Shown here piece by piece: positions 10,683 to 21,393 of a stretch of 64,000 nt of DNA. How positions within the stretch are numbered: position 1 is the first letter of the stretch; every line of letters starts with the position of its first letter. The notes below the pieces were generated by a model. The model was not told the origin of the DNA and did no database searches. It saw only the letters and a list, made by a program, of their open reading frames with translations. A program made the translations under genes and the position numbers. Origin of the DNA: Channallabes apus (lineage: Eukaryota; Chordata; Actinopteri; Siluriformes; Clariidae); assembly GCA_030522415.1 (NCBI GenBank), contig CM060125.1:124001-188000 (forward strand), written 5' to 3'.

Positions 10683-11276
10683 GATCTGCTACTGAGAAAG
10701 GTGGACACAGGATGCAGGGTGAGTTCCGCGATCTCTTTTTATTTAAGAATTTTAACAGAAAAAACCTTTAACAGGTGTAATGGCAACGGAAAAGTCTCTC
10801 TCTCTTGTCGGGCCGGGTCTGCAGGCGGGCTTCTTCTGAGATACTCAGGAACATGTAAACGAACAAAAAAACTAAGCAACTAAAAGAACTGGTTAGATAC
10901 ACAACCCAATGTCTGCGGTCGGATTCCAACTCGGAAGAGGGTTTCGCCTTGACCTTGACAAGGCTGTCTTTCCGCACGCTCTGGCCCGGTCCCTGCAGAC
11001 ACCACTTATTCCTGAGAGGCAAAAGGTGGAGGCATAAAAGACATGAGAGACACATTAACAGGCGCACACACAACAAGTAACATAACAGTGAACGGACAGG
11101 GACCTACGGGTTCGGCTGGTTTAAGTAGTGACACACAGGGGAGAGACAGGTGAAACTAATTTGACATTACTGGGTGACATATCAACGTAGACACACTAGG
11201 GGGAGACAAGGTTGCGGCTCAGTAATCCGGAGAACCAGATCTTATTCCCCGGGACCGCGGTGGCACAGGCGTGACA
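10677..11276 (-). repeat. 5' LTR of Gypsy-1
   Basis: A 600-bp terminal repeat matching 5809-6406 with about ten differences by eye. It begins at the CACGT target duplication on its outer side and ends GATCATGACA next to gag. Confidence 0.92.
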
Positions 11277-11673
11277 CACGTGTGGAATGATAACATCACA
11301 TATGACATGGAAGAGGAAAAGAACCCCCCCCCACACACACACACACACACCCGCCTTGTGTTAATGCTTATTTGGGCTAAATAACATTGAGAAATCAGTA
11401 TTTGGTGAATGCACAGGCTGCAATTTTTTTTCCTCGTTTTAAAACCATGGTGACGTTTCGCGAACTTTGCCTATATTCACCTTCGTCTATTCTAGTTTGT
11501 AGCGCAAGAACCTCCCTTTAAATATGCACAATATTTCAGATAGTATGGCAAGTGTAAACACGTGAATCAGATATGAGTCATAGTTAAAAGCATGTGTAAA
11601 CAGACGGTCAAAAAAATCAGATATAGGCAACAAATCAGAATTAGGCATCGAGACCTGCAGTGTAAACGTAGCC

Positions 11674-11997
11674 TAAATGTTATACAAATAGCGGCTGTTA
11701 AAGTACAGTACTGGAGGTGGTTTTGAACCATCCAATCTAGAGAGTAAGTTCGCGATGCATTTCATTCATTCATACAATGGTGTGCTGCAGAACAAATACG
11801 TATACAGGGTTTGACATTGGCACCCGCCCACCTGCCAAATGCGGGTAAAATTCGAATGTGGCGGGAAATAACTTTAGTCTCACTAGCCACTTTGGCGGGT
11901 AGTTTATTCTTTGGTATGACAATATATTTTTGTATAATTAACGCATTGCAATGTAATATTACGCACATAAAATGCGCATGAATGAAATGAGGACATT
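11674..11997. other. Short anonymous spacer
   Basis: AT-rich sequence between the split MITE and the 2.1-kb inverted repeat. I see no gene or element end. Confidence 0.45.
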
Positions 11998-13505
11998 TAA
12001 TACCTCTCTCTACACATGTTCACACATGCATTGCACGCACGCGCACACACACACACTTTTACTTCCTGTTTGGTGTGTGTGTGTATCATTTCCTTAAAGG
12101 GCTATTGCTTCTCAACAGGATGAGAATGTTTGCCCCTTTAGCATAGGTTATTTACTGATTATATATAAAAAAGTAATCACTATTAAAATCTATTTAGATT
12201 TCATATAATAAACGCACTATAAAGAGTCAACACAACAAGATAGACCAGAGTCCATTGTACTAACTCAGAATTCTGATATATACACACAGAAGTCTAATAA
12301 CAACACACTAATATGTACACAACACACTAAAATGATAAATGTTCTGAGTTGCTGTATTTTTAATATCAGAATGAGTTCAGTTGTACTGAATCTGTTATAT
12401 TTCAATGTCATGTGGTAAGAGGCTTGAATTTAAGTTATGTTATACTGTTCATGTTTGCATGTTTTTACAGTGGGAGCCACGTCAAACAGCCGCCTGGAGC
12501 ATGACGGCTCCGTGGCAGGTCCATGAAGGGTTAATGCAGGCTTCGTGCATGGAATGTGATCCCCCACGATGACGCAGTTAACGATGCCCCGCCCCATAAA
12601 CGCCCCCATGCGCTTTCTAAAAAGATGGTTGCAATGCCGTATAATTCCGCCAGATGGAGCATTGACTGGCACAGTTAACTGCAGTGTCCAGGAAGCCCAA
12701 TACCGTATCTTTAATATACAGACAGTTCTTGCATTGTCAACATAGTTTCATAAATAGATGAAAAAACAACAACAACAAGCCGATTAATAAAACAGATTTG
12801 TTAAATCACTCAATACACAACCCATGATGATTATGCTATTTATTATTTAATAATGAATTAATAAAATTAGTTAGTGAAATATGTTTTAAGACATCCTGAA
12901 ATGATCCTTAAAGACACGGTAGCGGCTGTAATTTGTCTATACCGATCATTGTAGGTACGGAATAAAAACGCAGGCTATGTACAGTATTTTACATTAATGT
13001 GTATTTTACCTAGTTCCATTATTAAATAGATAATACTGATAGATAATATTTTGCTGCAAAGTAAAGCTCAAAATGTAGCGTCTGCTTGGGTTTGTTTTCG
13101 TTATATTTTTGATGATGTTTTCGCTGATTTTTTCACTGATAGTCTACAAGTGGCATAAGTAAGGCAATTAATGGCTCATGCAACCTGGAATAAATATCTG
13201 CCCATATGGATCAGTATTTCTTTAGTCATTTAATCATTCATAATGCTCCCCCGTCAAAAGATCTGATGGGGCATTAATCACTTATCACAACTGTGAATGG
13301 ATGCGGCAGCAGAGACACATTAAATCCCCATACATTAAATTGGAAACAATAGTAAAAAAGTTCCAGAGGGTTAGCGCCTGTTATACTAATGTATTTTTAC
13401 TGTTTTTTTTTTACTGCTTATATTTCGTTGGGTTTTACGCAATTTCATGTGTGTGTGTGTGTGTGCACGAGAGAGAGGATACTCTGACAAGACCAACTTC
13501 CGTGT

Positions 13506-13650
13506 GCCTCCCGTGGCGCAATCGGTTAGCGAGTGATACTTATAAAGTGGTCCAGGTGAAGCAATGCCGAGTTCGAGTCTCACCTAAAGCACCCGAAGTA
13601 TTTTACTGCATATCGCACTGTGTATGTGACAAATCAAATTTTAATTTGAA
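13506..13650 (+). repeat. tRNA-Ile(UAU)-like SINE with Rex1-like tail, copy 1
   Basis: It has an A-box-like TGGCGCAATCGG (13514-13525), a TAT anticodon context in ACTTATAAAGT and a B-box GTTCGAGTCTC (13571-13581), resembling tRNA-Ile(UAU). The acceptor ends do not pair, so it is not a working tRNA gene. The following 13600-13650 (GCATATCGCACTGTGTATGT, then GACAAAT) resembles the 3' end of the Rex1 LINEs at 46775 and 51558, suggesting LINE-driven spread. Confidence 0.6.
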
Positions 13651-14059
13651 AGTAAAACTTAAAATTTTACTTCTGCTTGGGTTTGTTTTCGTTATATTTT
13701 TGATGTTTTCGCTGAAAGTCAAATTGGCATAACAAATTGATTAATGGCGCATAATATCTGGAACAAATATCTGTCCATACGGATCAGTATTTCTTTAGTC
13801 ATTTAACCAGCATAACGTCCCACATTAAAGATCTGATGGGGCATCAATCACTTATCACAACGGTGTATAGATGCGGCAGCAGAGACAGATTTAATCCCCA
13901 TAAACATTCACACTTGAAAACAAAACTAACAGAACTAAACAGTTCTAGAGTGTTAGTGCCTGTTATCACAGGACAGGAATCACCTACAGGATACTACTGT
14001 ATTTTACTGCTCATATTTTTTACCCTAGTTTCATTTGGTTTTACGCGATTTCATGTATT

Positions 14060-14082
14060 ATTTGTGTGTGTCTGTGTGTGTA

Positions 14083-14118
<36 letters not shown>
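14060..14118. repeat. TG microsatellite
   Basis: A nearly uninterrupted TG run with one short break. Short frames reading VCVCVC across it are artefacts of the repeat. Confidence 0.9.
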
Positions 14119-14121
<3 letters not shown>

Positions 14122-14595
14122 TGCGAGAGACAGCGTGAGAGTGCGTGCGCGAGAGAGGGCTTACATGCTGATTTATCCAAGGTTACTAAAACCTGGCTTA
14201 CTACCTATAAAAAATATTTCAATTTAACTCATGGGTCTCAATCACAGATGACACGACAAATTATATACTCTGAAACGTTCATTTGAACATTTAAAAATAT
14301 ATACAAAAACATGAATACTAATGTTATCATGGTGTAAATTATTAACATTAGGTTAGGTCCTGCCCTTAATTAATTCATATTAAAATTACTTTTACATAGT
14401 ATAGTTACTGGACTGACATGACCAAAACTAGCTATTTCATTTAGCCTTTCTAAAATCAACCCATATATCATTTATAATCAGAAAACATAAAACATATTAT
14501 GATCTGTTCAACAGCCCATCTGTTTTAATTTAGTTTGTATTTTTTATTATTCATAAGACAACCTTTCAGTCTTGTAAATATTTTAGTTATAGTGT

Positions 14596-17500
14596 GTTAA
14601 GTCTCACTTTATATACAGTCACAGTGATAATGTACGCACAGCACCGCGCTACCGTATTAAACGTACATTCACATCAACTACCACACAGAGTTTTATCAGT
14701 AATCTCCCAGAGTTACCAACTTCGATTAGGCCACCGTCTGACCCCACAGAACTTGATCAGGTGACTGAATATTTAGAGTCGACATTTCGTTGTACCTTAG
14801 ATAATGTAGCTCCAGCTAAAAGAAAAATTATTAGAGATAAGAAACTCGCTCCCTGGTATAACGATCACACGCGCACTTTAAAACAGACTGCTCGGAAATT
14901 AGAGCGTAAATGGCGTCAAACTAAATTGTTGGTATTTCAAATAGCATGGAAAGAGAGCATCCTGAACTATAGGAAAGCTCTTAGTGTAGCTAGATCAACG
15001 TATCTCTCCACTCTTATAGAAGAAAATAAAAATAATCCTAGATTTTTATTTAATACCGTAGCCAAATTAACCAGAAATAAGACCACTACAGAAATCTCCA
15101 CAACAACATCATGCAATACTGAGGACTTCATGAACTTTTTTAATAATAAAATTGTAAATATCAGGCATAAAATTGAGGCTTTGAAACCAAACAATGTAAT
15201 TGATACTGATGTTAACCTAGCCATGTCAGATTCAAACCTAGAATACTTTACTCCTCTTGAAGAGAATGAACTAATTTCACTCATCTCTTCTGCAAATTCA
15301 TCAACCTGTATATTAGATCCTATACCGACACATTTTCTTAAACAGATAGTACCAGTAATAACAGAACCGATGTTGAGAATAATTAATTCCTCACTCAGCA
15401 TTGGTTATGTTCCAAAATCTTTTAAAGTAGCAGTTATTAAACCAATAATTAAGAAACCTGACCTCGACCCCTGTCAGCTGTCCAATTACAGGCCAATATC
15501 AAACCTCCCCTTTATCTCTAAGATTCTGGAAAAGATAGTAGCGGAGCAGCTATGCTCATATCTACATAGAAATGGCATACATGAACTGTATCAGTCAGGA
15601 TTTAGGTCTCATCACAGCACAGAAACAGCACTCGTTAAAGTAGTAAATTACCTCCTATTGGCCTCTGATCAGGGTTGTGTAACTATGCTTGTATTACTCG
15701 ACCTCAGTGCAGCTTTTGACACTATTGATCATGCTATTCTTCTTCACAGATTAGAAAATTTAGTAGGAATTAAGGGTACAACCCTCTCCTGGCTCAGATC
15801 CTATTTGACCGATCGTTATCAGTATGTAGACTTAAATGGTGATTATTCTGCATGTTCTCTAGTGGAGTTTGGCGTTCCGCAGGGTTCAGTTTTAGGCCCA
15901 CTGCTTTTTTCCCTTTACATGCTTCCTCTGGGCAACATAATCCGTAAGCATGGTATTAGTTTTCATTGTTATGCTGACGACACACAGCTATACGTCTCAA
16001 CAAAACCTGATGAGAAAAACCATCTTACTAAACTTGAGCAATGTGTTCAGGACATAAGAAATTGGATGCTAACTAACTGCCTTCTGCTTAATCCGGATAA
16101 GACAGAAGTTCTAGTCATAGGACCGCATACAGCTAGAAGTAAAATCTTAGATCACACCGTAACTTTAGATGGCCTTTCTGTTCCGTCAAGTGCAACAGTA
16201 AAAGACCTCGGCGTGATTATAGATTCCAGCCTTTCATTTGAAGCTCATGTAGATAATATCACCAGGATAGCATTCTTTCACCTTAGAAATATCGCCAAAA
16301 TAAGAAATATATTGTCGCTAAATGATGCAGAAAAACTAGTTCATGCTTTTATCACTTCTAGGTTGGACTATTGTAATGCCTTACTGTCTGGTTGTTCAGT
16401 TAGGTGCATAAACAAGCTTCAGCTAGTCCAGAATGCAGCAGCGAGAGTCCTCACTAGAACCAGAAGATATGAGCACATCACCCCTATCCTATCTTCACTG
16501 CATTGGCTCCCTGTGAAATTTCGCATTGATTTTAAAATACTACTCTTGACATATAAGGCATTAAATGGTCTCGCGCCGCAGTATCTGAGCGAACTGCTAG
16601 TGTCTTACGATCCGCCACGCCTACTTCGGTCAAAGGATGCAGGCTGCTTATCAGTACCGCGTATTATGAAAACTACAGCTGGGGGCAGAGCTTTTTCTTA
16701 CAAAGCCCCAAAATTATGGAATAGTCTTCCAAATAGTGTTCGGGACTCAGACACAGTCTCAGTGTTTAAGTCTAGGCTAAAAACCTATTTATTTAACCAA
16801 GCATTTTATAAATAGATTTGCAATAAGGTAAAGGAGCAGATCTGGGGGACTCATGGACGTAGAGTATTATGGTGAACTGGTATGTTTAGATGCTGTCTTC
16901 CTCAGTCTCATTTGATCACTCAGGTTTGTTGACGGTGAGGTGATTGTTTGCTTTACATCTCAGGGAGCCCTCATGTTTGTGTTTCCTTCTGGCTCTCCCT
17001 TTTAGTTATGCTGTCATAGTTAGTCCTGCCGGAGTCCCTGCTTGCACTCTACAGTAAATATACATTCACATTAGACATTGTGACTGTGACCATACCTAAT
17101 TGCAATCTCTCCTCCTCTTCTCTTCCTCCCCCTCTTTCTCTTTCCTCTCTCCCCCTGTCTCCCCATTTCACTCTTTCTCTCTCTCTCTCTGTCGAGCTAC
17201 ACATGTGGTTCCTGAGCTGCCAGTGATCCAGACTCCCTCTGCCCTCCGGACCTGTCTGATCCATCCTGGTGCCCGGTTTTTGGTTGGAGGTCTCATCGCA
17301 TGGATGCCCCGTGTGTCTCTTTAGGATGCGTCTGGTGTCTGGGGATGATTCTCTATACTTAGAAGATGGTTCTGGCCTCGACTGGTGTGGTCAGCTGTTT
17401 CTCTGAGGACTTGACAATTCGATAGTTCAGGACTGGAACTTTCTACAAGTCTATCTGAGTCTCGAATAACTACTGGACTCCATTTTACATCACGTATTAT

Positions 17501-17838
17501 AACATCAATTAACATCAACTATTATAGCTGAACCTAACACTTAACACTGTATAAATGCAGATCATTTCCTGCTATCTATTTCACCCAGATGAGGATGGGT
17601 TCCCTGTTGAGTCTGGTTCCTCTCAAGGTTTCTTCCTATTACCGTCTCAGGGAGTTTTTCCTTGCCACTGTCGCCCTCGGGCTTGCTCGCCAGGGAATAT
17701 CTGAACATTTTGATTCATACACATTCACATTCCATACAAACTTAAATAATTCTTTTGATTGTGTAAAGCTGTTTTGAGACAATGTCAATTGTTAAAAGCG
17801 CTATACAAATAAAACTGAATTGAATTGAATTGAATTGA
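14596..17838 (+). mobile_element. L2-type LINE, 5'-truncated (L2-A copy 1)
   Basis: Open coding sequence begins about 14596 within the region after the endonuclease, runs through reverse transcriptase to 16815, and is followed by a 1-kb 3' UTR. The UTR ends in a GAATT/TTGAA repeat tail (17815-17838). A second copy (62093-64000, minus strand) is almost identical over the shared region. The endonuclease domain is absent, a normal result of incomplete reverse transcription. Confidence 0.92.
14761..16815 (+). CDS. L2 LINE reverse transcriptase (ORF2 C-terminal part)
   Basis: A 684-residue frame that opens with GTG here and is actually open upstream to about 14596, so its true start is lost with the 5' truncation. 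It copies LINE RNA at a nicked chromosomal target. Reverse transcriptase motifs are in order: [10 protein letters not shown] (241-250), [11 protein letters not shown] (314-324), [10 protein letters not shown] (371-380) and the catalytic YADD (404-407). These are followed by the CR1/L2-type thumb and C-terminal blocks [22 protein letters not shown] and [14 protein letters not shown]. No stop or frameshift interrupts 684 codons, so the copy is young. Without the endonuclease it cannot move on its own. Confidence 0.93.
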   Translation: MTEYLESTFRCTLDNVAPAKRKIIRDKKLAPWYNDHTRTLKQTARKLERKWRQTKLLVFQIAWKESILNYRKALSVARSTYLSTLIEENKNNPRFLFNTVAKLTRNKTTTEISTTTSCNTEDFMNFFNNKIVNIRHKIEALKPNNVIDTDVNLAMSDSNLEYFTPLEENELISLISSANSSTCILDPIPTHFLKQIVPVITEPMLRIINSSLSIGYVPKSFKVAVIKPIIKKPDLDPCQLSNYRPISNLPFISKILEKIVAEQLCSYLHRNGIHELYQSGFRSHHSTETALVKVVNYLLLASDQGCVTMLVLLDLSAAFDTIDHAILLHRLENLVGIKGTTLSWLRSYLTDRYQYVDLNGDYSACSLVEFGVPQGSVLGPLLFSLYMLPLGNIIRKHGISFHCYADDTQLYVSTKPDEKNHLTKLEQCVQDIRNWMLTNCLLLNPDKTEVLVIGPHTARSKILDHTVTLDGLSVPSSATVKDLGVIIDSSLSFEAHVDNITRIAFFHLRNIAKIRNILSLNDAEKLVHAFITSRLDYCNALLSGCSVRCINKLQLVQNAAARVLTRTRRYEHITPILSSLHWLPVKFRIDFKILLLTYKALNGLAPQYLSELLVSYDPPRLLRSKDAGCLSVPRIMKTTAGGRAFSYKAPKLWNSLPNSVRDSDTVSVFKSRLKTYLFNQAFYK

Positions 17839-17989
17839 AACCGGAGTACGCGGAGGAAACCCACCAAGCACGGGGAGAACATGCAAACTCCATGCACACA
17901 GAGACGGGAATCGAGCCTGGCCGGGGAATCGAACCCAAACCCTGCAGGTGCAAGGCGACAGTGCTAACTACTACACCACCGCGCCGTCC
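17839..17989 (-). repeat. tRNA-derived SINE (conserved core family)
   Basis: The minus strand reads a tRNA-like head with A-box TGGTGTAGTAGTTAGCA and B-box GGTTCGATTCC. This is followed by the core GGAGTTTGCATGTTCTCCCC and a GTTTCCTCCGCGTACTCCGG segment common in vertebrate repeats. It abuts the L2 tail directly, either inserted there or joined by deletion. Confidence 0.65.
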
Positions 17990-18387
17990 ATAAATTCACA
18001 ATCACATCACATTCCAGCTATTATTTCCAGCCGTGGTTAAATAATGGATGAAATAATTATTCAATGCTGGACACAAACAGCAAATATGATGATTATTATA
18101 AAAAGCCCAAAGAACGTCGTATTATTTACTTAATATGATAATATATATATTGTTCATTCATGTCTTCTGATGATGTCGACACATTTTTAAGTTTTAAATA
18201 AGACATGTTGGCACATTCACGAATCAGGACATTAGCATTGTTAACACTATCACATAGCCTACTATCAGGAAACTAAATTTAAACCATTTAAACCGAGGCA
18301 TTGTCATGTTTTTCACTGTTTTGTCCCTGTTAAGACTTTACAAAAACTATATAAGAAACTTATTACAAATTTGGGCATCTCATTTCA
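17990..18387. other. Anonymous spacer
   Basis: AT-rich DNA with no recognised feature. Confidence 0.45.
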
Positions 18388-18690
18388 TCATTATGAAAAT
18401 AATATGAAGCACATATACACACATTCATCATGAAAGATCTGTTGTAAAACAAAATAAAATTCATGTTTGCTTCAGCATTGGAAACAATATTGTTTTAGGC
18501 TAAATAATTATAAACAATTCTTCGTTGTACTTGGTCCGGCTTTTAATATGCGCCATCTGGCGGATATTCAGTGAAGCACAACACATTTATTTAAATTCCA
18601 GAATGTTGCTTACGGCAAGTTGCAGGAAGCCGCGCGCAGTCTTAATGGCCACATCTGTATCAAACCGGTTTCGCTGATTGGGAATTGGAA
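18388..18690. repeat. Dispersed repeat, family 1, copy B (inverted)
   Basis: It is the reverse-complement counterpart of 245-560, including GCGCCATCTGGCGG at 18550-18563. Divergence is modest with indels. It is non-coding. Confidence 0.6.
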
Positions 18691-18999
18691 TGTATTGGGG
18701 GTTTTAAAACAAATTAACAAGACCGAGCACGTCTCTGCCTAAAATGTATTTCGCCAGCAAAACATAAAATAAAATGTTAGATGGTACCAATTAAATCAGG
18801 CTTCATAGCTGGATATGATACTTTGAGTACAATTCATCCATTTACTGAATATATTCAGATTTTGTAAAATAACGAAAACTGATGTTTCCGTTTCCTTCCT
18901 CCTTCCATTTGTCCGCACCACCATTCTTTCCTCATTTTAATCTGTGTATTTAAGTGAAATATAGTTTGCATAAAAGTCTAAATACAGAGCCATTGGGCG

Positions 19000-19403
19000 C
19001 ATTTGCGATGGACGTGCGATGCCTTGTGCGGCGGGGCTACCCTGAATTCGAGCACGACCCGCAGGAAGAGCCAGCTCGTCATGCATTCCTCCGGGGACTC
19101 CGACCGCTGTAGCTCCGCGAGCACATTAGGTTGGCGGCAACCAGTTCTCTGGCCAAGGCACTGCATGAGGCCGAGCGCGCTGAGCCCATCATGGTCGGGC
19201 ATGGCGGCGAAAGAGCCGAGCTACCTCCCGCCGCTCGGGGGCGCTCGGGAGGCGAACCTGGCCAGGGACAGGGCTACCCATCACGGCCAGGCTACGAGCA
19301 AGATGGTGAACTTCCGTGGCGACGCAGAGGCCCGGGACCGCAGGATTACGGCCCTAACATTCCGAGGCGCAAGGACAACGTACCCCAGCAGCCGTTAAAC
19401 TAG
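19000..19403 (+). pseudogene. gag remnant of Gypsy-2
   Basis: One frame reads RRGYPEFEHDPQEEPARHAF, then after a stop LREHIRLAATSSLAKALHEA, then a glycine/arginine/proline-rich tail to 19403. This pattern resembles the C-terminal half of a Gypsy gag. No intact zinc knuckle was seen. Confidence 0.55.
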
Positions 19404-19435
19404 GTCCGGGAGGCAGTGAGGGGAAGCCACCTCCC

Positions 19436-20308
19436 ATGGCCGATTCTGTTTCCCAAACTGGCGGAGTCGATCTCCGTTCGGCACGTGTGGGACAACGCGC
19501 TGGGATCTATGTGGATTGTGTGCTGGACGGCGTCCCGCTACGGGCGCTTGTGGACACCGGCTCCACTGTTTCACTACTCCGCAACGGAATGTTGGGATCA
19601 GGCGAGCGCGCTGGCAAAGTGCCCAACCCAGCCGTCAGCATGCGCACCGTGTCTGGGAGCCATCTGAAGATACGGGCTTGTCGCTCGGTGCGAATCAACA
19701 TAGGTGAGCACAGCTATGTTCATGATTTTTTGCTGGGGAACATTGAGGATGGTTGTATATTGGGGCTGGACATTTTGGAAAGGTGGGGTGCGGTGCTCAG
19801 CCTAACGGACGGGACTCTGTGTGGGGACTTCGGCATAGCTAGGTTGTTAACACCTAAACCACAGCCGCATGAGAAAGTAGCACACACCTGGGGGGCGGAA
19901 CTTCCAGAGGCTGCGCCACACAAACATCCGGTACACGACCGATCGAGCATATTAGACGAGCTTTTGAAACGTAGCAGCGCGGGGTTGAATTTGACACAGA
20001 CCGACACCCTGAGATCGTTCCTTAACGAATTCACGGATGTTTTCACGGTAGATGAGCGCGATTGCACCCATACCAATCTGGTGCAGCACACGATTGATAT
20101 GGGGAACGCAGCTCCTGTTCGGTTGCACCCGAGACGCCTCCCATTAGCTAAACGGGCTGTCGCTGAACAGAAGCTGCGTGAGATGGTCGACTCAGGCGTC
20201 ATTGAGCCAGCGTCCGGACCGTGGTCTTCACCGGTTGTGCTTGTGCATAAGAGGGATGATTCTTGGCGGTTTTGTGTCGATTACCGGCGATTAAACGAGG
20301 TGACGTGA
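19436..20308 (+). pseudogene. Protease and RT N-terminus of Gypsy-2
   Basis: The frame reads the aspartic protease motif ALVDTGSTVSLLRNG and the second block ILGLDILERWGAVL. A linker and the RT entry follow (VDSGVIEPASGPWSSPVVLV, then WRFCVDYRRLNEVT). It then ends at an in-frame TGA directly followed by more RT in the same frame, consistent with decay of a CpG-containing arginine codon. The protease would mature the polyprotein. Confidence 0.85.
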
Positions 20309-21190
20309 AAGGACTCATACCCGTTGCTGTGGATAGATGATGCGCTGGAACATGTAGCAGGCTCGGCTTGGTTTAGCTCGTTGGATCTGCGTAGCGGATA
20401 CTGGCAAGTAGAGCTCGCTCCGGAAGACCGCCCTAAAACCGCGTTCTCGATCGGGCAAGGGCTATGGCAATTTCGGCGTATGCCTTTCGGTCTATGCAAC
20501 GCCCCGGCTACGTTTGAACGGCTGATGGAGAAAGTGCTGGTGGATATCCCTTGTAACTGTTGCGTTGTCTATCTCGATGATTTACTGGTGCACGGCAGGG
20601 AGTTTGAGGTCGCGCTAGCTAATCTCCGGGAAGTATTTTTGGCTATCCGGCGGGCGAACTTGTGGCTTAATCCTAGGAAGTGCCAGCTGTTGCGGCGAGA
20701 GACCGCATTTCTGGGCCACATAATTAGTGCTAACGGGATTGCTACCGACCCAACCAAAATCGCTGAAGTACAGAATTGGCCAGAATCGGTAAATGTGTCG
20801 CAGCTGCGCATTTTCCTCGGGTTAGCCTCGTACTACCGCCGGTTTGTGAAAGACTTCGCCACCGTCGCCAGTCCATTGCACAGGTTGACAAAGAAGAACC
20901 AGCTGTTCCGCTGGGAGGTTGTACATGCGCGCGCGTTCGCCCAGTTGCGTGAAGCCTTGGTCACGTGTCCCGTCCTCGGTTATCCGGATGCATCGCGCGC
21001 GTTCATCCTTGACACAGACGCGAGCGATGTAGGGCTGGGGGCCGTACTGTCTCAGGTTTCCAGTAACCAAGAGCGGGTTGTCGCATATTTCAGCCGCGGG
21101 TTGTCTGGACCCGAGCGGAATTATTGCGTCACGCGGCGCGAGCTGTTAGCTGTCGTCGCGGCGTTAAAACATTTCCGGCCGTACTTATAC
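20309..21190 (+). pseudogene. RT and RNase H N-part of Gypsy-2
   Basis: It continues in frame after the stop with LDLRSGYWQVEL, FGLCNAPATFERLME and the catalytic box VVYLDDLLVHG. FLGLASYYRRFVKDFATVAS (thumb) and the RNase H motif DTDASDVGLGAVLSQ with RELLAVVAALKHFRPYL follow. The frame is interrupted at 21190 by the SINE. RT catalytic aspartates are intact. Confidence 0.88.
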
Positions 21191-21393
21191 ATTTACATTT
21201 ACATTTAGGCCTTTGGCAGACGCTCTTATCCAGAGCGACTTACATTTGCATCTCATTACACAACTGAGCAGTTGAGGGTTAAGGGCCATGCTCAAGGACC
21301 CAACAGTGGCAACTTGGTGGTTGTGGGGTATGAACCTGGGATCTTCCGAACCGTAGTCCAATGCCTTAACCACTGAGCTACCCCTGCCCCCGG
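21191..21393 (-). repeat. tRNA-derived SINE with V-SINE-like tail, inserted in Gypsy-2
   Basis: The minus strand reads an A-box TAGCTCAGTGGTTAAGG, a B-box-like GGTTCATACCCC and a body. It ends in the tail GTCGCTCTGGATAAGAGCGT with CTGCCAAAGG, and a run of ATGTAA units. A 5-bp duplication TATAC flanks it (21186-21190 and 21394-21398). The tail equals that of the LINE fragment at 4832. It interrupts the RNase H coding region, so it arrived after Gypsy-2. Confidence 0.85.

Larger units (their letters stand above)
5809..11276 (-). mobile_element. Ty3/Gypsy chromovirus with two LTRs (Gypsy-1)
   Basis: It is bounded by a 5-bp target duplication CACGT (5804-5808 and 11277-11281). LTRs of about 600 bp start TGTCA and end TGACA on either strand. 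Internal order on the minus strand is gag with a CCHC knuckle, protease, reverse transcriptase, RNase H, integrase and chromodomain. A polypurine tract sits before the 3' LTR (plus coordinates 6407-6420). The LTRs differ at roughly ten positions by eye, suggesting a fairly recent insertion. The coding region nevertheless carries at least five frame breaks and one in-frame stop, so it is defective as read. Confidence 0.93.
5509..11673. mobile_element. MITE (Harbinger-like TSD) split by a Gypsy insertion
   Basis: The left end GGCAACGTTTACACTG at 5509 and the right end CAGTGTAAACGTAGCC at 11658-11673 form an inverted pair with one mismatch. They are flanked by TAA at 5506-5508 and 11674-11676, a 3-bp duplication of the kind made by PIF/Harbinger elements. 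The middle 5809-11276 is a later Gypsy insertion, leaving about 690 bp of MITE. A relative without the Gypsy lies at 41156-42354. No transposase remains, so it is non-autonomous. Confidence 0.7.
11998..14165. repeat. 2.1-kb inverted dispersed repeat, left copy
   Basis: The segment matches 46955-49108 in opposite orientation about 33 kb away. Both copies carry the block GGGAGCCACGTCAAACAGCC (12474), the same 80-codon open frame (12430-12672 minus here) with two residue changes, and a tRNA-Ile-like element. In both, a roughly 400-bp internal direct repeat (13065-13470 and 13650-14060 here) flanks that element. The flanks of the two copies differ. It is probably a composite repeat or an old inverted duplication. 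Confidence 0.75.

Noticed and set aside
5809..11276. Endogenous retrovirus
   Set aside because: No envelope-like frame follows pol, and a chromodomain marks it as a Ty3/Gypsy chromovirus.
12430..12672. 80-codon open frame conserved in both inverted repeat copies (also 48430-48672)
   Set aside because: Conservation follows from recent repeat identity; there is no domain or start context, and the two differences both change residues. Not called a gene.
13506..13592. Functional tRNA-Ile(UAU) gene
   Set aside because: Acceptor arms do not pair and a LINE-like tail follows; the inverted copy has the same defect. Treated as a SINE head.
17049..17324. Serine/phenylalanine-rich frames in the L2 3' UTR
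   Set aside because: Low-complexity CT-rich UTR; the same UTR recurs in other L2 copies without open frames.
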